A stretch of 64,000 nucleotides of DNA from an uncultured Negativicutes bacterium (GTDB lineage: Bacteria > Bacillota > Negativicutes > Veillonellales > Megasphaeraceae): contig CAADUJ010000019.1 of NCBI GenBank assembly GCA_900752195.1, positions 1 through 64,000 on the forward strand. Reading direction: 5' to 3'. The number at the start of each line of letters is the position of its first letter. Position 1 is the stretch's first letter. The notes under the pieces were generated by a model. It was not told where the DNA came from. It worked only from the letters and a program-made list of their open reading frames with translations, and did not search any database. This document shows positions 16,408 through 25,478 of the stretch, one piece after another. A program made the translations under genes and the position numbers.

Positions 16408-18339
16408 TCATTCTTTTTTCATATCGGGAATCGTATTCCCCCACGGACTGACTTCGCCACGTGGTTCGTCCTTGACGGAGCTGTCATCATGGTGCGTATC
16501 ATCAGGATGTTCTGCTTCATCGGGTTGTGTATCTTTCGTTTTTTTCAAGGTGCCATATTCCACGAGGTTGTGTACCTCTTCGTGGTTGATTGTTTCCACT
16601 TCAATGAGGGCATCTGCCATGTGGTGCAAGGCATCAATGTGTTCCCGTAAAATCCGCAATACATCCGCGTATGCTTCCGATACGATATCATGCATTTCCT
16701 TATCGATCATTTCAGCTACGCGTTCGCCATAGTTCCGTTCATGTCCAAGATTCTTTCCGAGGAATACTTGTTCCTGCTGTTCGCCGAACACCATGGGACC
16801 TAACTTGGCGCTCATGCCAAGGCGGGTAATCATCTGACGCACGATACGGGTTACACTCTGAAGGTCACCTGATGCACCGCTGCTGATTTCATTGAACACG
16901 ATTTGTTCCGCTGCACGGCCGCCAAGAGCCACCCGGATTTGAGCCAGGTAGTACGATTTCGTTTCATACGACCGGTCTTCTTCAGGAAGCATCATCGTAT
17001 AACCGCCGGCACGACCACGCGGAATAATCGTAACTTTATGTACCGGATCTGCATCTTCCAGGAGATACGCAATCAAGGCATGGCCTGATTCATGAACAGC
17101 TGTAAGACGCTTTTCCTTATCGCTCATGACATGGCTCCGCCGTTCCGGACCAAAGCTTACCTTTTCACTGGCTTCTTCCATTTCAGCCATGTTGATGACC
17201 CGTTTATCCTGACGGGCTGCCAAAAGAGCCGCTTCATTCAATAAGTTGCCTAAATCAGCACCTGTAAACCCTGGTGTCTTTTTAGCAATAACTTCAAGAT
17301 CTACATCAGAGCCTAAGGGCTTGCCTTTGGCATGAACTTTCAAAATGGCAATACGGCCCCGCAGATCCGGACGATCTACGGTAATCTGGCGGTCGAAACG
17401 ACCAGGACGAAGCAATGCCGGATCCAGTATATCCGGACGGTTCGTCGCGGCAATGGTAATAATACCTTCATTAGCACCAAAGCCATCCATTTCGACGAGA
17501 AGCTGATTCAACGTCTGTTCACGTTCATCATGACCACCGCCAAGACCGGCGCCACGCTGACGACCGACGGCATCGATTTCGTCTATGAAGACGATACAGG
17601 GAGCATTCTTTTTGGCCTGAGAGAACAAGTCACGTACACGAGATGCACCGACACCGACGAACATTTCCACGAAATCAGACCCGGAAATGCTGAAGAACGG
17701 TACACCTGCTTCGCCGGCAACGGCTCTGGCAAGAAGCGTCTTACCTGTCCCAGGAGGGCCAAAGAGAAGAACGCCTTTCGGGATCTTCGCGCCGATATTG
17801 TTATACTTGCTGGGATTGCGCAAGAATTCTACGATTTCCGAGAGTTCTTCCTTAGCTTCATCTTCACCGGCAACATCTTTAAATGATACCTTGATTTTCC
17901 CTTCACCATGCATCTTTGCATGGCTCTTACCAAAGTTCATCACTCTGCCGCCACCACTCTGAGTCTGTTGCATGATGAAGAACCATACACCGATGAGAAT
18001 CAAGATAGGAATAATATTGCTGAGAATCGTAATCCACTGCGACGGCTGTTCAGGCGGTTTTGCGATGATGTTGACATCGGCGTCGCGCAGGGCTGGTAAC
18101 AAAGACGAATCTGTCGGAGCGTATGAAGTAAACGAGGTTCCATCTTTCAATTGTCCAACGATAGCATGATCGTCAGTAATTTGGACAGCATCCACATTCT
18201 TCTGCTGGACCTGGCTCATGAAATTCGTATACGTAATTTCCGACTTATCCGACTTATTCGTCGTAAACGCGTCGACGATAGACACGACTACGATGATAAT
18301 AAGTAAGTATAAGCTTACATTCCGCACAAATTTACTCAA
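16408..18339 (-). CDS. ftsH: ATP-dependent zinc metalloprotease FtsH
   Basis: A 643-residue membrane-anchored AAA+ protease that degrades misassembled membrane proteins and short-lived regulators. Two N-terminal spans (about 7-24 and 108-126) flank an extracytoplasmic domain; the AAA module has Walker A GPPGTGKT, Walker B CIVFIDEID and the second region of homology ATNRPDILDPALLRPGRFD; the zinc site is HESGH. The C-terminus ends in a hydrophilic tail rich in Asp and Glu. It is the last gene of the tilS-hpt-ftsH run, as in Bacillus, with a 134-bp gap after hpt. Confidence 0.97.
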   Translation of the reverse strand: MSKFVRNVSLYLLIIIVVVSIVDAFTTNKSDKSEITYTNFMSQVQQKNVDAVQITDDHAIVGQLKDGTSFTSYAPTDSSLLPALRDADVNIIAKPPEQPSQWITILSNIIPILILIGVWFFIMQQTQSGGGRVMNFGKSHAKMHGEGKIKVSFKDVAGEDEAKEELSEIVEFLRNPSKYNNIGAKIPKGVLLFGPPGTGKTLLARAVAGEAGVPFFSISGSDFVEMFVGVGASRVRDLFSQAKKNAPCIVFIDEIDAVGRQRGAGLGGGHDEREQTLNQLLVEMDGFGANEGIITIAATNRPDILDPALLRPGRFDRQITVDRPDLRGRIAILKVHAKGKPLGSDVDLEVIAKKTPGFTGADLGNLLNEAALLAARQDKRVINMAEMEEASEKVSFGPERRSHVMSDKEKRLTAVHESGHALIAYLLEDADPVHKVTIIPRGRAGGYTMMLPEEDRSYETKSYYLAQIRVALGGRAAEQIVFNEISSGASGDLQSVTRIVRQMITRLGMSAKLGPMVFGEQQEQVFLGKNLGHERNYGERVAEMIDKEMHDIVSEAYADVLRILREHIDALHHMADALIEVETINHEEVHNLVEYGTLKKTKDTQPDEAEHPDDTHHDDSSVKDEPRGEVSPWGNTIPDMKKE

Positions 18340-18472
18340 GATATGACTCCTTTCACATAAGTCATTACGAACTACTACACCTTACATTCTTGCAGTACAC
18401 GCAAAGATACTGACACATGTCTATATTATCACACTTTTAGTTAGGAAGGAAGGGAGAGAGCAAGGCAATCCT

Positions 18473-19012
18473 TTACTTTTTGTATACATCTTCCTTTAAA
18501 ATACCGATGTACGGTAAATTGCGATAGCGGCCATTATAATCGAGGCCATACCCGACGACAAAGGCATCGGGGATTTCAAAGCCATTATAATCGACAGGAA
18601 TGTCGACTTTACGACGAGACGGCTTGCTCAAAAGGGTAGCCAGTTTAACGGATTTTGCACCGCGTTCCAGCAGGAGCGGTTTCAATTTGCTAAGGGTAAC
18701 GCCAGTATCGATGATGTCTTCAATGATAAGGATATCTCTTCCGGTTACATCGGAATCAACATCCTTTCGGATTTTGACAAAGCCCGATGACGTCGTCGAA
18801 GAGCCATAGCTGGAACAAACCATGAAGTCAAATTCGACGGGACCTTCAATAGAACGGGCTAAATCCGTATAGAAAGTGACAGCGCCTTTTAAAATCCCTA
18901 CGAGAAGGATTGGTTTTCCTTCATAATCCTTCGTAATTTCTGCGCCTAACTGACGGACCCGTTCTTTAATCTGTTCTTCCGTAAATAAAATCGTTTCAAT
19001 ATCCTTGTGCAT
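18473..19012 (-). CDS. hpt: Hypoxanthine phosphoribosyltransferase
   Basis: A 179-residue purine-salvage enzyme converting hypoxanthine or guanine and PRPP to IMP or GMP. The PRPP-binding motif ILIIEDIIDTGVTL (about 93-106) and the N-terminal ILLVGILKGAV loop are diagnostic. The ATG at 19012 has AGGAGG 7 nt upstream, and that site overlaps the tilS stop codon region, so the two are closely coupled. The tilS-hpt-ftsH order is the classical Gram-positive arrangement. A purine permease at 53-54 kb could supply its substrates. Confidence 0.96.
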   Translation of the reverse strand: MHKDIETILFTEEQIKERVRQLGAEITKDYEGKPILLVGILKGAVTFYTDLARSIEGPVEFDFMVCSSYGSSTTSSGFVKIRKDVDSDVTGRDILIIEDIIDTGVTLSKLKPLLLERGAKSVKLATLLSKPSRRKVDIPVDYNGFEIPDAFVVGYGLDYNGRYRNLPYIGILKEDVYKK

Positions 19013-19023
19013 GGTAGTTCCTC

Positions 19024-20409
19024 CTAAAAATGACAAGCTATGACCATCTGATCCGAATCACCAACGGTTGTGACAGCCGGTGCCACACCTTCCATCAGAA
19101 GGATGTCATGACCGCAGCAGAGCAAAGGTCGGCGATACCGCTCTACAGGTGGAATCTTCAGCTCGTTAAAATATTTTTTCAGACTTTTCGTCCCGCCATG
19201 AGTATGAATGCAATCGCCCGGTTGGCGGCAACGCAAGACGAGACCCTTTTGTATATATGATGCAGATATATATAGAGTACCCCATTCAGCCTTATCTGGC
19301 AACATGTCCAATGATGTCACTGTCAGTACGCTGTTACCAAAGGAGTACGTTCCTGTCCCGGTGATGACAATAGGTGCAGGCATTTCAAAGGCATCTACTG
19401 CTTCAGGCGCAGCCATAAAATGCATATACTCCCTGTCGGTGCATACAGTAAACCCAGTCATCGTAAACGTCGTTTCCTTCTCGGACGTTACCATATGACA
19501 AAGCGTTTCTGTATGAGCGAAAGACAATGTCCCTCCTGGCCTCATGAAACACCCTGCAATCCGTCGTAATACGCGTCTCATGATGGCTGGGTGCAACGCC
19601 AAAAGCTCTTTTCTCTGTACGATATACGCCGAGCCGGAACGTTGCATGAGACGCTGGACCACCTGTTCAGTCTCCTGATTTAAATAGGATTCATCACGCT
19701 GGACGATGGCTGCCAATCTATTTAAATCAGAGACAATATTAGGATTATATGTCATAAGGGCTGGGATAAGGTCGAGACGGATCCGGTTTCTTCCATACTT
19801 GCGGCTTCCGTTTGTTTCATCTATTGCAGGTTGCAGGCTATGCCGCTGTACATAGTCTTCTATATCACGCCTCGTAACGAATAAGAAGGGACGAATAATA
19901 TCAGAGTGACAGGGTTCCATGCCACAAAGACCAGAAAGACCAGTGCCCCGCAACAAGTGAGCGAGAACAGTTTCGGCCTGATCATCTGCATGATGGGCTA
20001 CGGCAATGTAATGCGCTTTCACTTGTTCCTTTGCTTTGCGTAATAAGCGGTATCGTTCATCCCGCCCTACCGTTTCCACTGATTGATGGCGTTTTTTTGC
20101 AAGAGCCGGCACATCGACACGGTACGTGATAAAAGAGCAGCCCCTTTTACGTGCTTCTTCCTGTACCATAAGGACCTCTTGATCGGCTGCTTTTCGTATA
20201 CCATGGTGGATGTAACAGGCCGTCACAGACATATTCCATTCCGTCTGCAGTTGGCTCAGCACATCAAGAAGGGTAAGTGAATCCGGTCCACCGGAACAAG
20301 CAACGACGATAGAATCATGTCGTACGTCCAAGCCCTGCGTGACGAAAAAGCTGCGCACCTTTTGAAGAAGTCTGCTATCACGGCACATAACAGCACCATG
20401 CCGCATCAT
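19024..20409 (-). CDS. tilS: tRNA(Ile)-lysidine synthetase TilS
   Basis: Modifies C34 of the CAU-anticodon tRNA-Ile to lysidine, switching it from Met to Ile reading; essential in nearly all bacteria. The N-terminal PP-loop VACSGGPDSLTLLDVL binds ATP, AVAHHADDQAET follows near 135, and the C-terminal domain (about 380-460) contains RCRQPGDCIHTHGGTKSLKKYF. The start is uncertain: ATGs at 20409, 20406 and 20388 are all within the end of the upstream ppx gene and none has a strong ribosome-binding site. Confidence 0.94.
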   Translation of the reverse strand: MMRHGAVMCRDSRLLQKVRSFFVTQGLDVRHDSIVVACSGGPDSLTLLDVLSQLQTEWNMSVTACYIHHGIRKAADQEVLMVQEEARKRGCSFITYRVDVPALAKKRHQSVETVGRDERYRLLRKAKEQVKAHYIAVAHHADDQAETVLAHLLRGTGLSGLCGMEPCHSDIIRPFLFVTRRDIEDYVQRHSLQPAIDETNGSRKYGRNRIRLDLIPALMTYNPNIVSDLNRLAAIVQRDESYLNQETEQVVQRLMQRSGSAYIVQRKELLALHPAIMRRVLRRIAGCFMRPGGTLSFAHTETLCHMVTSEKETTFTMTGFTVCTDREYMHFMAAPEAVDAFEMPAPIVITGTGTYSFGNSVLTVTSLDMLPDKAEWGTLYISASYIQKGLVLRCRQPGDCIHTHGGTKSLKKYFNELKIPPVERYRRPLLCCGHDILLMEGVAPAVTTVGDSDQMVIACHF

Positions 20410-21292
20410 GAAAGGAATGCTTCATAAATACGCCTTCTAGTAAATCTTTTTCGCTAACGCAGACAGAAGGGATATGATAAAAAGCAAGGCACGATTGGAC
20501 GATGATAAGACCTGCTACGATAATATCAGCCCGTTTCGGCTGGAGTCCAACGACGGCCCGCCGTTCGTCTCCAGTCATAGCCATGAGCCTGTCAATCCAG
20601 GTAGACAACTTTTCTGCCGTTATGACCGTCCCTTCCACTTGTTCTGGATCATACGGATCTAACGCAAGGTCCATCGCAGCCAGAGATGTCATCGTGCCGC
20701 CTACGCCGATGAGAACCTCCGGTTTCGCTGGCAAAGGAAGCCATTGGGAAAGGCAATACGTGTTAAGGGCCTTATACTCGTCTGCTGTCATGCCAGGTTT
20801 CGTAAACCGGACGGCTCCCATGGCATAGCTATGGCTCCATGAAGCCTCCCCGTCTTTTCCGATAGACATTTCACTGCTGCCGCCACCTACATCGAGAACG
20901 GCTGCAACCTTGCCTTTTGTCGCAAGATAAGAAGCGCCACGAAAACTATACGCACCTTCTTCCAGGCCCGTAATGGCACGGCAACACCAGCCGAAGCGAG
21001 ACCGTATTTCTGCCAGGAATGCCTGGCCGTCTTCAGCCTCCCTGACGGCACTCGTTGCTACCGCACAGACGTGGTAGCCTCCTAAGTTTTTCTGCCACTG
21101 CTCCATGGTCGCATAGGAAGCTTCAATCCCTTCAGGCCAGAGGCGCCGTGTGTTATCTATGTCCCTGCCAAGACGGGTCGTTACTATTTCTTTTTGGGAA
21201 AAACACCATTGTCCGTTATCGTCGAGGCGTCCTTTCAAAAGGCGGAGTGAATTCGATCCAATATCGACAACAGCATATAATCCATGGTTCAT
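20378..21292 (-). CDS. Ppx/GppA family exopolyphosphatase / guanosine pentaphosphatase
   Basis: A 304-residue ASKHA-fold phosphatase that hydrolyses polyphosphate or pppGpp. The two phosphate loops are visible: VDIGSNSLRLL at 9-19 and VLDVGGGSSEMSIG near 125. It is shorter than E. coli Ppx and GppA, about 500 residues, lacking the C-terminal HD-like half, as is usual in Firmicutes short forms. The ATG at 21292 has AAGGAG 6 nt upstream; a longer in-frame start has none. It overlaps tilS by up to 32 bp. Which substrate it prefers cannot be told from sequence. Confidence 0.88.
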   Translation of the reverse strand: MNHGLYAVVDIGSNSLRLLKGRLDDNGQWCFSQKEIVTTRLGRDIDNTRRLWPEGIEASYATMEQWQKNLGGYHVCAVATSAVREAEDGQAFLAEIRSRFGWCCRAITGLEEGAYSFRGASYLATKGKVAAVLDVGGGSSEMSIGKDGEASWSHSYAMGAVRFTKPGMTADEYKALNTYCLSQWLPLPAKPEVLIGVGGTMTSLAAMDLALDPYDPEQVEGTVITAEKLSTWIDRLMAMTGDERRAVVGLQPKRADIIVAGLIIVQSCLAFYHIPSVCVSEKDLLEGVFMKHSFHDAAWCCYVP

Positions 21293-21337
21293 GTCATTCT
21301 CCTTACCATGATAATCATAATATAGGCCATAGGGAAC

Positions 21338-21369
21338 ATAAAAAGAGCATTCCCGACAGGAACACTCTT
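21338..21369 (-). terminator. Intrinsic terminator after the S1-domain gene
   Basis: A 10-bp stem with two G-U pairs (AGAGTGTTCC with GGAATGCTCT on the minus strand) followed by TTTTTATG. It lies between the S1-domain gene and ppx. Confidence 0.65.
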
Positions 21370-21398
21370 CTCTATGCAATAATTCCCACTATACGGAA

Positions 21399-21842
21399 TT
21401 AATCAGCATGACGGGCGCCTCGGCCCCCACGTTTCGATTCTGTATTACGCCGTAAATCCATCTGGCGTTCGTCACTTTCCTTCAAGAACTTGCTTAAACG
21501 ATCTTCAAAGGAAAGACCCGTTCCCTGACGATGGCCTCCGTCAAAGCCGGGATTTGCGTTACGCCGATGAAATTCACGCTTTGGGTGGACTTCCTTCTTT
21601 TCCGGTGCCGGCAGCGTCCGCTTAATGGAAAGACCAATTTTGCCTTTTTCATCGATGGACAAGACCTTTACATTGACCTTATCCTGGACTTTAAGGAAAT
21701 CATGGACATCTTTTACATACTCATTGGCCACTTCGGAAATATGTACAAGCCCTACTTTTTTATCGGGAAGTTCTACAAAGGCTCCAAAGGGCGTGATTCC
21801 CGTAACAATCCCTTCCAAAACACTGCCTACTTCAATTGCCAT
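21399..21842 (-). CDS. S1 RNA-binding domain protein (YabR-like)
   Basis: A 147-residue protein: one S1 domain at about 1-72 (GSVLEGIVTGITPFGAFVEL through KGKIGLSIKRTL) followed by a charged, Arg- and Gly-rich tail ending RGGRGARHAD, likely disordered and RNA-contacting. In Bacillus the homologue yabR lies between divIC and tilS, the same setting as here. Its exact role is not established; a general RNA-binding or ribosome-associated function is inferred. A good AAAGGAGG precedes the ATG. Confidence 0.9.
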   Translation of the reverse strand: MAIEVGSVLEGIVTGITPFGAFVELPDKKVGLVHISEVANEYVKDVHDFLKVQDKVNVKVLSIDEKGKIGLSIKRTLPAPEKKEVHPKREFHRRNANPGFDGGHRQGTGLSFEDRLSKFLKESDERQMDLRRNTESKRGGRGARHAD

Positions 21843-21968
21843 GCTGGTTAATTATCCTCCTTTTAAGGTATCTGTGTATAAAAATGAATTACCCTAATTA
21901 TACTAATAAACATCGAAAATTTCAATTGCTAAATAGGTAGCCTGAAAAGAAATATACAGGCCTTGTCA

Positions 21969-22304
21969 TCACCGTCGATATGGGATTTCCCCCGGCTTTA
22001 CAAGTCCAAATTGCTCGCGTGCCTGTCGTATGATTTCTTCTGGTGTATTCAAGCGATCTTTTTTGTCACTTAGCTTCTGATTTTCTTCTTTCAGTTGTTC
22101 TTCCTTCTGGATTGTCTGGCTCATATCCTGTTTAATTTCCCAAAGGCGGTAAAATTTCTGAGCCAAAAAGATGCTGCCCAGGATCAATATGGCGACGACG
22201 ACCCGTTTATATGTTAGTACGGCCTTTCGCCTGTTCTGTCTGGTACGGCGTTTGCGTCGTCTTACAGTAGTCTGGCGGGGACGAGGCTGACCGGTTCGTT
22301 TCAC
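21969..22304 (-). CDS. Septum formation initiator DivIC/FtsB family
   Basis: A small bitopic cell-division protein of about 111 residues: a strongly basic N-terminus (RRRKRRTRQNRRK), one membrane span (VVVAILILGSIFLAQKF) and an extracytoplasmic coiled coil of about 45 residues rich in Gln and Glu, ending EQFGLVKPGEIPYRR, which matches the DivIC/FtsB C-terminal motif. It links FtsL and the FtsQ/DivIB proteins in the divisome. The start is ambiguous: GTG at 22304 has AAGGAG 12 nt upstream; an ATG at 22379 lacks a site. The divIC-yabR order supports the call. Confidence 0.85.
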   Translation of the reverse strand: MKRTGQPRPRQTTVRRRKRRTRQNRRKAVLTYKRVVVAILILGSIFLAQKFYRLWEIKQDMSQTIQKEEQLKEENQKLSDKKDRLNTPEEIIRQAREQFGLVKPGEIPYRR

Positions 22305-22474
22305 TCTGATATTCAACTCCTTAGACCTCAATAGAAAAGCTTTTCCATTGTAGTATACGCCGTAGGAACGGTATGTCAAAGCTTTAATAATTTATTTTAT
22401 CATAAAACCATAATGAAATGACAGTTTTTTACTCCTTTTTCGTGATAAATATGGCTTTTTTTATCATTCTCACC

Positions 22475-22503
22475 TTTAAATCATCGTTCATCTCGCCTAT
22501 AAT
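22475..22503 (+). promoter_or_regulatory. Promoter of the D-lactate dehydrogenase gene
   Basis: TTTAAA and TATAAT are separated by exactly 17 bp, 55 bp upstream of the start codon. The -10 is perfect and the -35 is weak, which would suit activator control. Confidence 0.55.
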
Positions 22504-22514
22504 AAAGAAGGTAT

Positions 22515-22539
22515 GGACTCGCATTATACGCGATAGTCC
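22515..22539 (+). promoter_or_regulatory. Dyad in the D-lactate dehydrogenase leader
   Basis: GGACT-c-GC and GC-gat-AGTCC flank ATTATAC, forming an interrupted inverted repeat just after the predicted transcription start. It could be an operator for a lactate-responsive regulator or a 5-prime RNA hairpin. No regulator gene is adjacent. Confidence 0.4.
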
Positions 22540-22557
22540 TATGAGAAGGAGGATTCC

Positions 22558-23964
22558 ATGAAGTACGAGCCTATTACAAATGAACTACTTGAAAAAATAA
22601 AAAGTGCTGTCGGTGCTAAACAGGTTGTCACTGACCCTGCGCTCATGCAGCCTTATTCCCATGACGAAGTGACCGACCCGGCCTACCATCACATGCCAGA
22701 AGCCGTCGTGTATGCTGAAACGGCAGAACAAGTCGCCTTTATCGTCAAACTGGCTAATGAGTTCCATTTTCCCATCGTGCCCCGCGGTGCCGGCACGGGC
22801 CTTGCCTGTGGTGCTGTTCCCATTTACGGGGGAATCGTCTTGTCCTTAGAAAAGATGAATCACATTCTGGAAATCAACGAAAATGCGCTCTACGCCGTCG
22901 TCGAACCGGGCGTACGTACCTCAGAGCTGCAACAGGCGGTAGAAGCAAAAGGCCTCTTTTATGCTGGCGATCCCTGTAGCGGTGATTCTTGCTTTATCGG
23001 CGGCAACATTGCCACCAACGCAGGCGGCAACAGAGCTATCAAATACGGCACGACACGTCATCAGGTCTATTCTGTGGAAGTCGTAAATCCCCTCGGCAAC
23101 ATTGTTACCTTAGGGGCCCGTCTTCAAAAACAGTCCACTGGTTACTGTCTGGACCAGCTCATCATTGGATCTGAAGGGACATTGGGCATCATTACGAAGG
23201 CAACGCTGAAACTCTTGCCGAAGCCGAAATACACGCTGGACCTGTTAGCTGTATTTGACGATACGACAAAGGCCATCGATACTGTAAATAAAGTCATCAA
23301 AGCAGGTATTACACCGACGTGCGTCGAGTTTATGGATAACATTACCATCAAGTCCGTTGAAAACTTTCTTCATGAACCCCTTCAGGGAAGCGACACGGGA
23401 AATTATCTCATCATCGAAGTAGAAGGCATCAACGAAGACGATTTGGACGATAAAGCCATCACTCTCGATGAATTGTGCAACCGAAACGGCGCATCGTCGG
23501 TCCTTGTCGCCGACCCGGCACGTATCTGGAAAGCCCGTAAAGCCTTTGCTGAAGCGGTCCGCGCTGAAAGTCTCATCGTCAGCAAGGAAGACGTCGTCGT
23601 GCCAGTTGATAAAGAACCGATATTGCTGCGTCATATTTTGGATTTGGCAAAAAAATACAATCTCATCACGCGGATTGCCAGCCATGCCGGCGATGGAAAC
23701 ATTCATTTGAACATCTTGAAAAACGATGACATATCCTACGAAGAATGGCAGCATCACGTCGAAGCGAATCAGCAAGAACTCTACACGCTCATCTATTCAT
23801 TAGGAGGACGGCTGTCTGGTGAACATGGCATTGGTTTCAAACGGAAACATCTCATGGAAGAATTTACCGATCCCCATGAATTAGCCATGATGAAAGCCAT
23901 CAAAAAGGCGCTGGATCCGAATAATATCCTAAATCCCGGGAAAATATTTGATATAGAAGACTAG
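22558..23964 (+). CDS. FAD-linked D-lactate dehydrogenase / glycolate oxidase GlcD-type
   Basis: A 468-residue flavoprotein of the vanillyl-alcohol-oxidase fold. The FAD-binding domain (about 40-220) has PRGAGTGLACGAVP and the GGNIATNAGGNRAIKYG segment; the C-terminal FAD-linked oxidase domain contains HAGDGNIHLNIL and the metal-binding SGEHGIGFKRK. In Megasphaera and related anaerobes such enzymes oxidise D-lactate and pass electrons to electron-transfer flavoprotein, sometimes in a bifurcating complex; no etfAB is adjacent, so partner and exact substrate are inferred. AGAAGGAGGATTCC gives a strong ribosome-binding site. It is probably monocistronic. Confidence 0.85.
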   Translation: MKYEPITNELLEKIKSAVGAKQVVTDPALMQPYSHDEVTDPAYHHMPEAVVYAETAEQVAFIVKLANEFHFPIVPRGAGTGLACGAVPIYGGIVLSLEKMNHILEINENALYAVVEPGVRTSELQQAVEAKGLFYAGDPCSGDSCFIGGNIATNAGGNRAIKYGTTRHQVYSVEVVNPLGNIVTLGARLQKQSTGYCLDQLIIGSEGTLGIITKATLKLLPKPKYTLDLLAVFDDTTKAIDTVNKVIKAGITPTCVEFMDNITIKSVENFLHEPLQGSDTGNYLIIEVEGINEDDLDDKAITLDELCNRNGASSVLVADPARIWKARKAFAEAVRAESLIVSKEDVVVPVDKEPILLRHILDLAKKYNLITRIASHAGDGNIHLNILKNDDISYEEWQHHVEANQQELYTLIYSLGGRLSGEHGIGFKRKHLMEEFTDPHELAMMKAIKKALDPNNILNPGKIFDIED

Positions 23965-23992
23965 CCGGACAGATTCAATCGGCAGCCATGTC

Positions 23993-24021
23993 TTTACGAA
24001 ATATGGTTTTGATTGTATAAT
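23993..24021 (+). promoter_or_regulatory. Promoter of the FMN riboswitch-ribBA unit
   Basis: TTTACG and TATAAT with a 17-bp spacer end 9 bp before the riboswitch begins. The -10 is perfect and the -35 matches at four of six positions. Confidence 0.65.
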
Positions 24022-24030
24022 AGAATAATC

Positions 24031-24136
24031 TTCAGGGCAGGGCGTAATCCCCGACCGGCGGTATAGTCCGCGAGCACGATAGTGTACGATTTGGTGTAAT
24101 TCCAAAACCGACAGTACAGTCTGGATGAAAGAAGAG
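24031..24136 (+). promoter_or_regulatory. FMN riboswitch (RFN element)
   Basis: The conserved RFN blocks are present in order: TTCAGGGCAGGGCG, ATCCCCGACCGGCGGTA, AGTCCGCGAGC, the variable arm, TTGGTGTAATTCCAAAACCGACAGT, and CAGTCTGGATGAAAGAAG closing the P1 stem. It binds FMN and here controls ribBA. A terminator hairpin follows at 24168, so control is most simply by premature termination when FMN is abundant. Confidence 0.97.
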
Positions 24137-24167
24137 CGTATTTATTGCGTCCGCAATGAAGTAAAAC

Positions 24168-24199
24168 AAAGCCCTGACACCATGTGCCAGGGCTTTTAT
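24168..24199 (+). terminator. Riboswitch-controlled terminator
   Basis: A stem of AAAGCCCTG-a-CAC with GTG-c-CAGGGCTTT, a 3-nt loop and TTTTATAT, 24 nt before the ribBA start. It is the expression platform of the FMN riboswitch. A small ATTGC-gtcc-GCAAT hairpin between P1 and the terminator may take part in the alternative fold. Confidence 0.85.
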
Positions 24200-24222
24200 A
24201 TACACTAGGAGGTAGCAAATCC

Positions 24223-25437
24223 ATGGAAGAAAAAGAAAAGCAATTCGATACGATAGAACAAGCCATCAGTGAATTACAGGCTGGCCATGTCATCATCGTC
24301 GCCGACGACCCCGAACGGGAAGACGAAGGCAATTTTATCTGTGCCGCCCAATTTTGTACAGAAGAAAATATTAACCTCATGATGCAGTATGGCCGTGGTC
24401 TCATCTGCATGCCTGTAAGTGAAGAAAAAGCCCATGCCCTTGGTCTGGCTCCTATGGTAAGCGAAAATCGCAACAATAACCAGACCGCTTTTACCGTTAC
24501 CATTGACCATAAAGATACTGATTCAGGCATTACTGCTGCCGATCTTGTCAAAACGCTTACGCATGCCGCCAGCGATACGGCTCGGCCAGACGATTTTACC
24601 CGTCCGGGCCATCTGTTTCCCCTCATCGGCGTCAAGGGCGGCGTCCTCATGCGTGGTGGTCACACCGAAGGCACGTTGGACCTTCTCCGTCTTTCCGGCT
24701 TAAAGCAAGTAGGCGTCTGCTGCGAAATTCTCGATGACAACGGAGAAATCATGGGCTATACGGGACTGCGTAAATTAGCTGATGAAAATCATCTGACTTT
24801 CGTCAATATCCACGACCTGCAAAACTACTGCCGCCGCCACGATAAGCACGTCGTCCGTGCGGCAGCTGCTAAGATGCCGACGCGGTTTGGCAATTTTAAG
24901 ATTTATGGTTTTGTCAACGATTTGACTGGCGAACACCACGTAGCTCTTGTAAAAGGTGAAATCGGCGACGGTAAGAATCTCCTCTGCCGTGTCCACTCGG
25001 AATGCCTTACGGGCGATGTATTCGGCTCGTGCCGTTGTGATTGTGGCGAACAGCTTGCTGCTGCGATGACACAGATTGAAAAAGAAGGACGAGGCATCCT
25101 TTTATACATGCGGCAAGAAGGGCGTGGCATCGGCCTCATCAATAAGCTCAAAGCCTATAAACTACAGGAAGAAGGCTATGATACAGTCGAAGCGAATGTC
25201 AAGCTCGGCTTTGCACCAGACCTTCGTGAATATTGGATTGGTGCTCAGATTTTACAAGATCTGGGAGCACGTGAATTGCGCCTCTTAACGAATAATCCGG
25301 AAAAGATTTACGGTCTCGAAGGCTTTGGCGTCGAAATCAAAGAACGCGTTCCTATTGAAATGGCACCGCAGAAATATGATGAATTTTACCTGGAAACGAA
25401 AAAAGAAAAGATGGGCCACTTATTCACTCACATTTAA
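24223..25437 (+). CDS. ribBA: Bifunctional DHBP synthase / GTP cyclohydrolase II RibBA
   Basis: A 404-residue cytosolic enzyme making both riboflavin precursors. The N-terminal DHBP synthase half (about 1-205) has the acidic motif VADDPEREDEGNF and RPGHLFPLIGVKGG; the C-terminal GTP cyclohydrolase II half has the zinc-site SECLTGDVFGSCRCDCGEQL pattern and MRQEGRGIGL. Translation starts at 24223 with AGGAGG 10 nt upstream. Only ribBA lies behind the riboswitch; ribD, ribE and ribH are not in the window. Flavin made here would feed the flavoproteins encoded nearby. Confidence 0.96.
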   Translation: MEEKEKQFDTIEQAISELQAGHVIIVADDPEREDEGNFICAAQFCTEENINLMMQYGRGLICMPVSEEKAHALGLAPMVSENRNNNQTAFTVTIDHKDTDSGITAADLVKTLTHAASDTARPDDFTRPGHLFPLIGVKGGVLMRGGHTEGTLDLLRLSGLKQVGVCCEILDDNGEIMGYTGLRKLADENHLTFVNIHDLQNYCRRHDKHVVRAAAAKMPTRFGNFKIYGFVNDLTGEHHVALVKGEIGDGKNLLCRVHSECLTGDVFGSCRCDCGEQLAAAMTQIEKEGRGILLYMRQEGRGIGLINKLKAYKLQEEGYDTVEANVKLGFAPDLREYWIGAQILQDLGARELRLLTNNPEKIYGLEGFGVEIKERVPIEMAPQKYDEFYLETKKEKMGHLFTHI

Positions 25438-25450
25438 TAGACCTATCGTA

Positions 25451-25477
25451 AAAGGGCTGTGCGTTGCACAGCCCTTT
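25451..25477. terminator. Bidirectional intrinsic terminator
   Basis: A perfect 12-bp stem (AAAGGGCTGTGC with GCACAGCCCTTT) with a 3-nt loop between the convergent ribBA and Crp/Fnr genes. Confidence 0.85.
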
Positions 25478-25478
25478 C

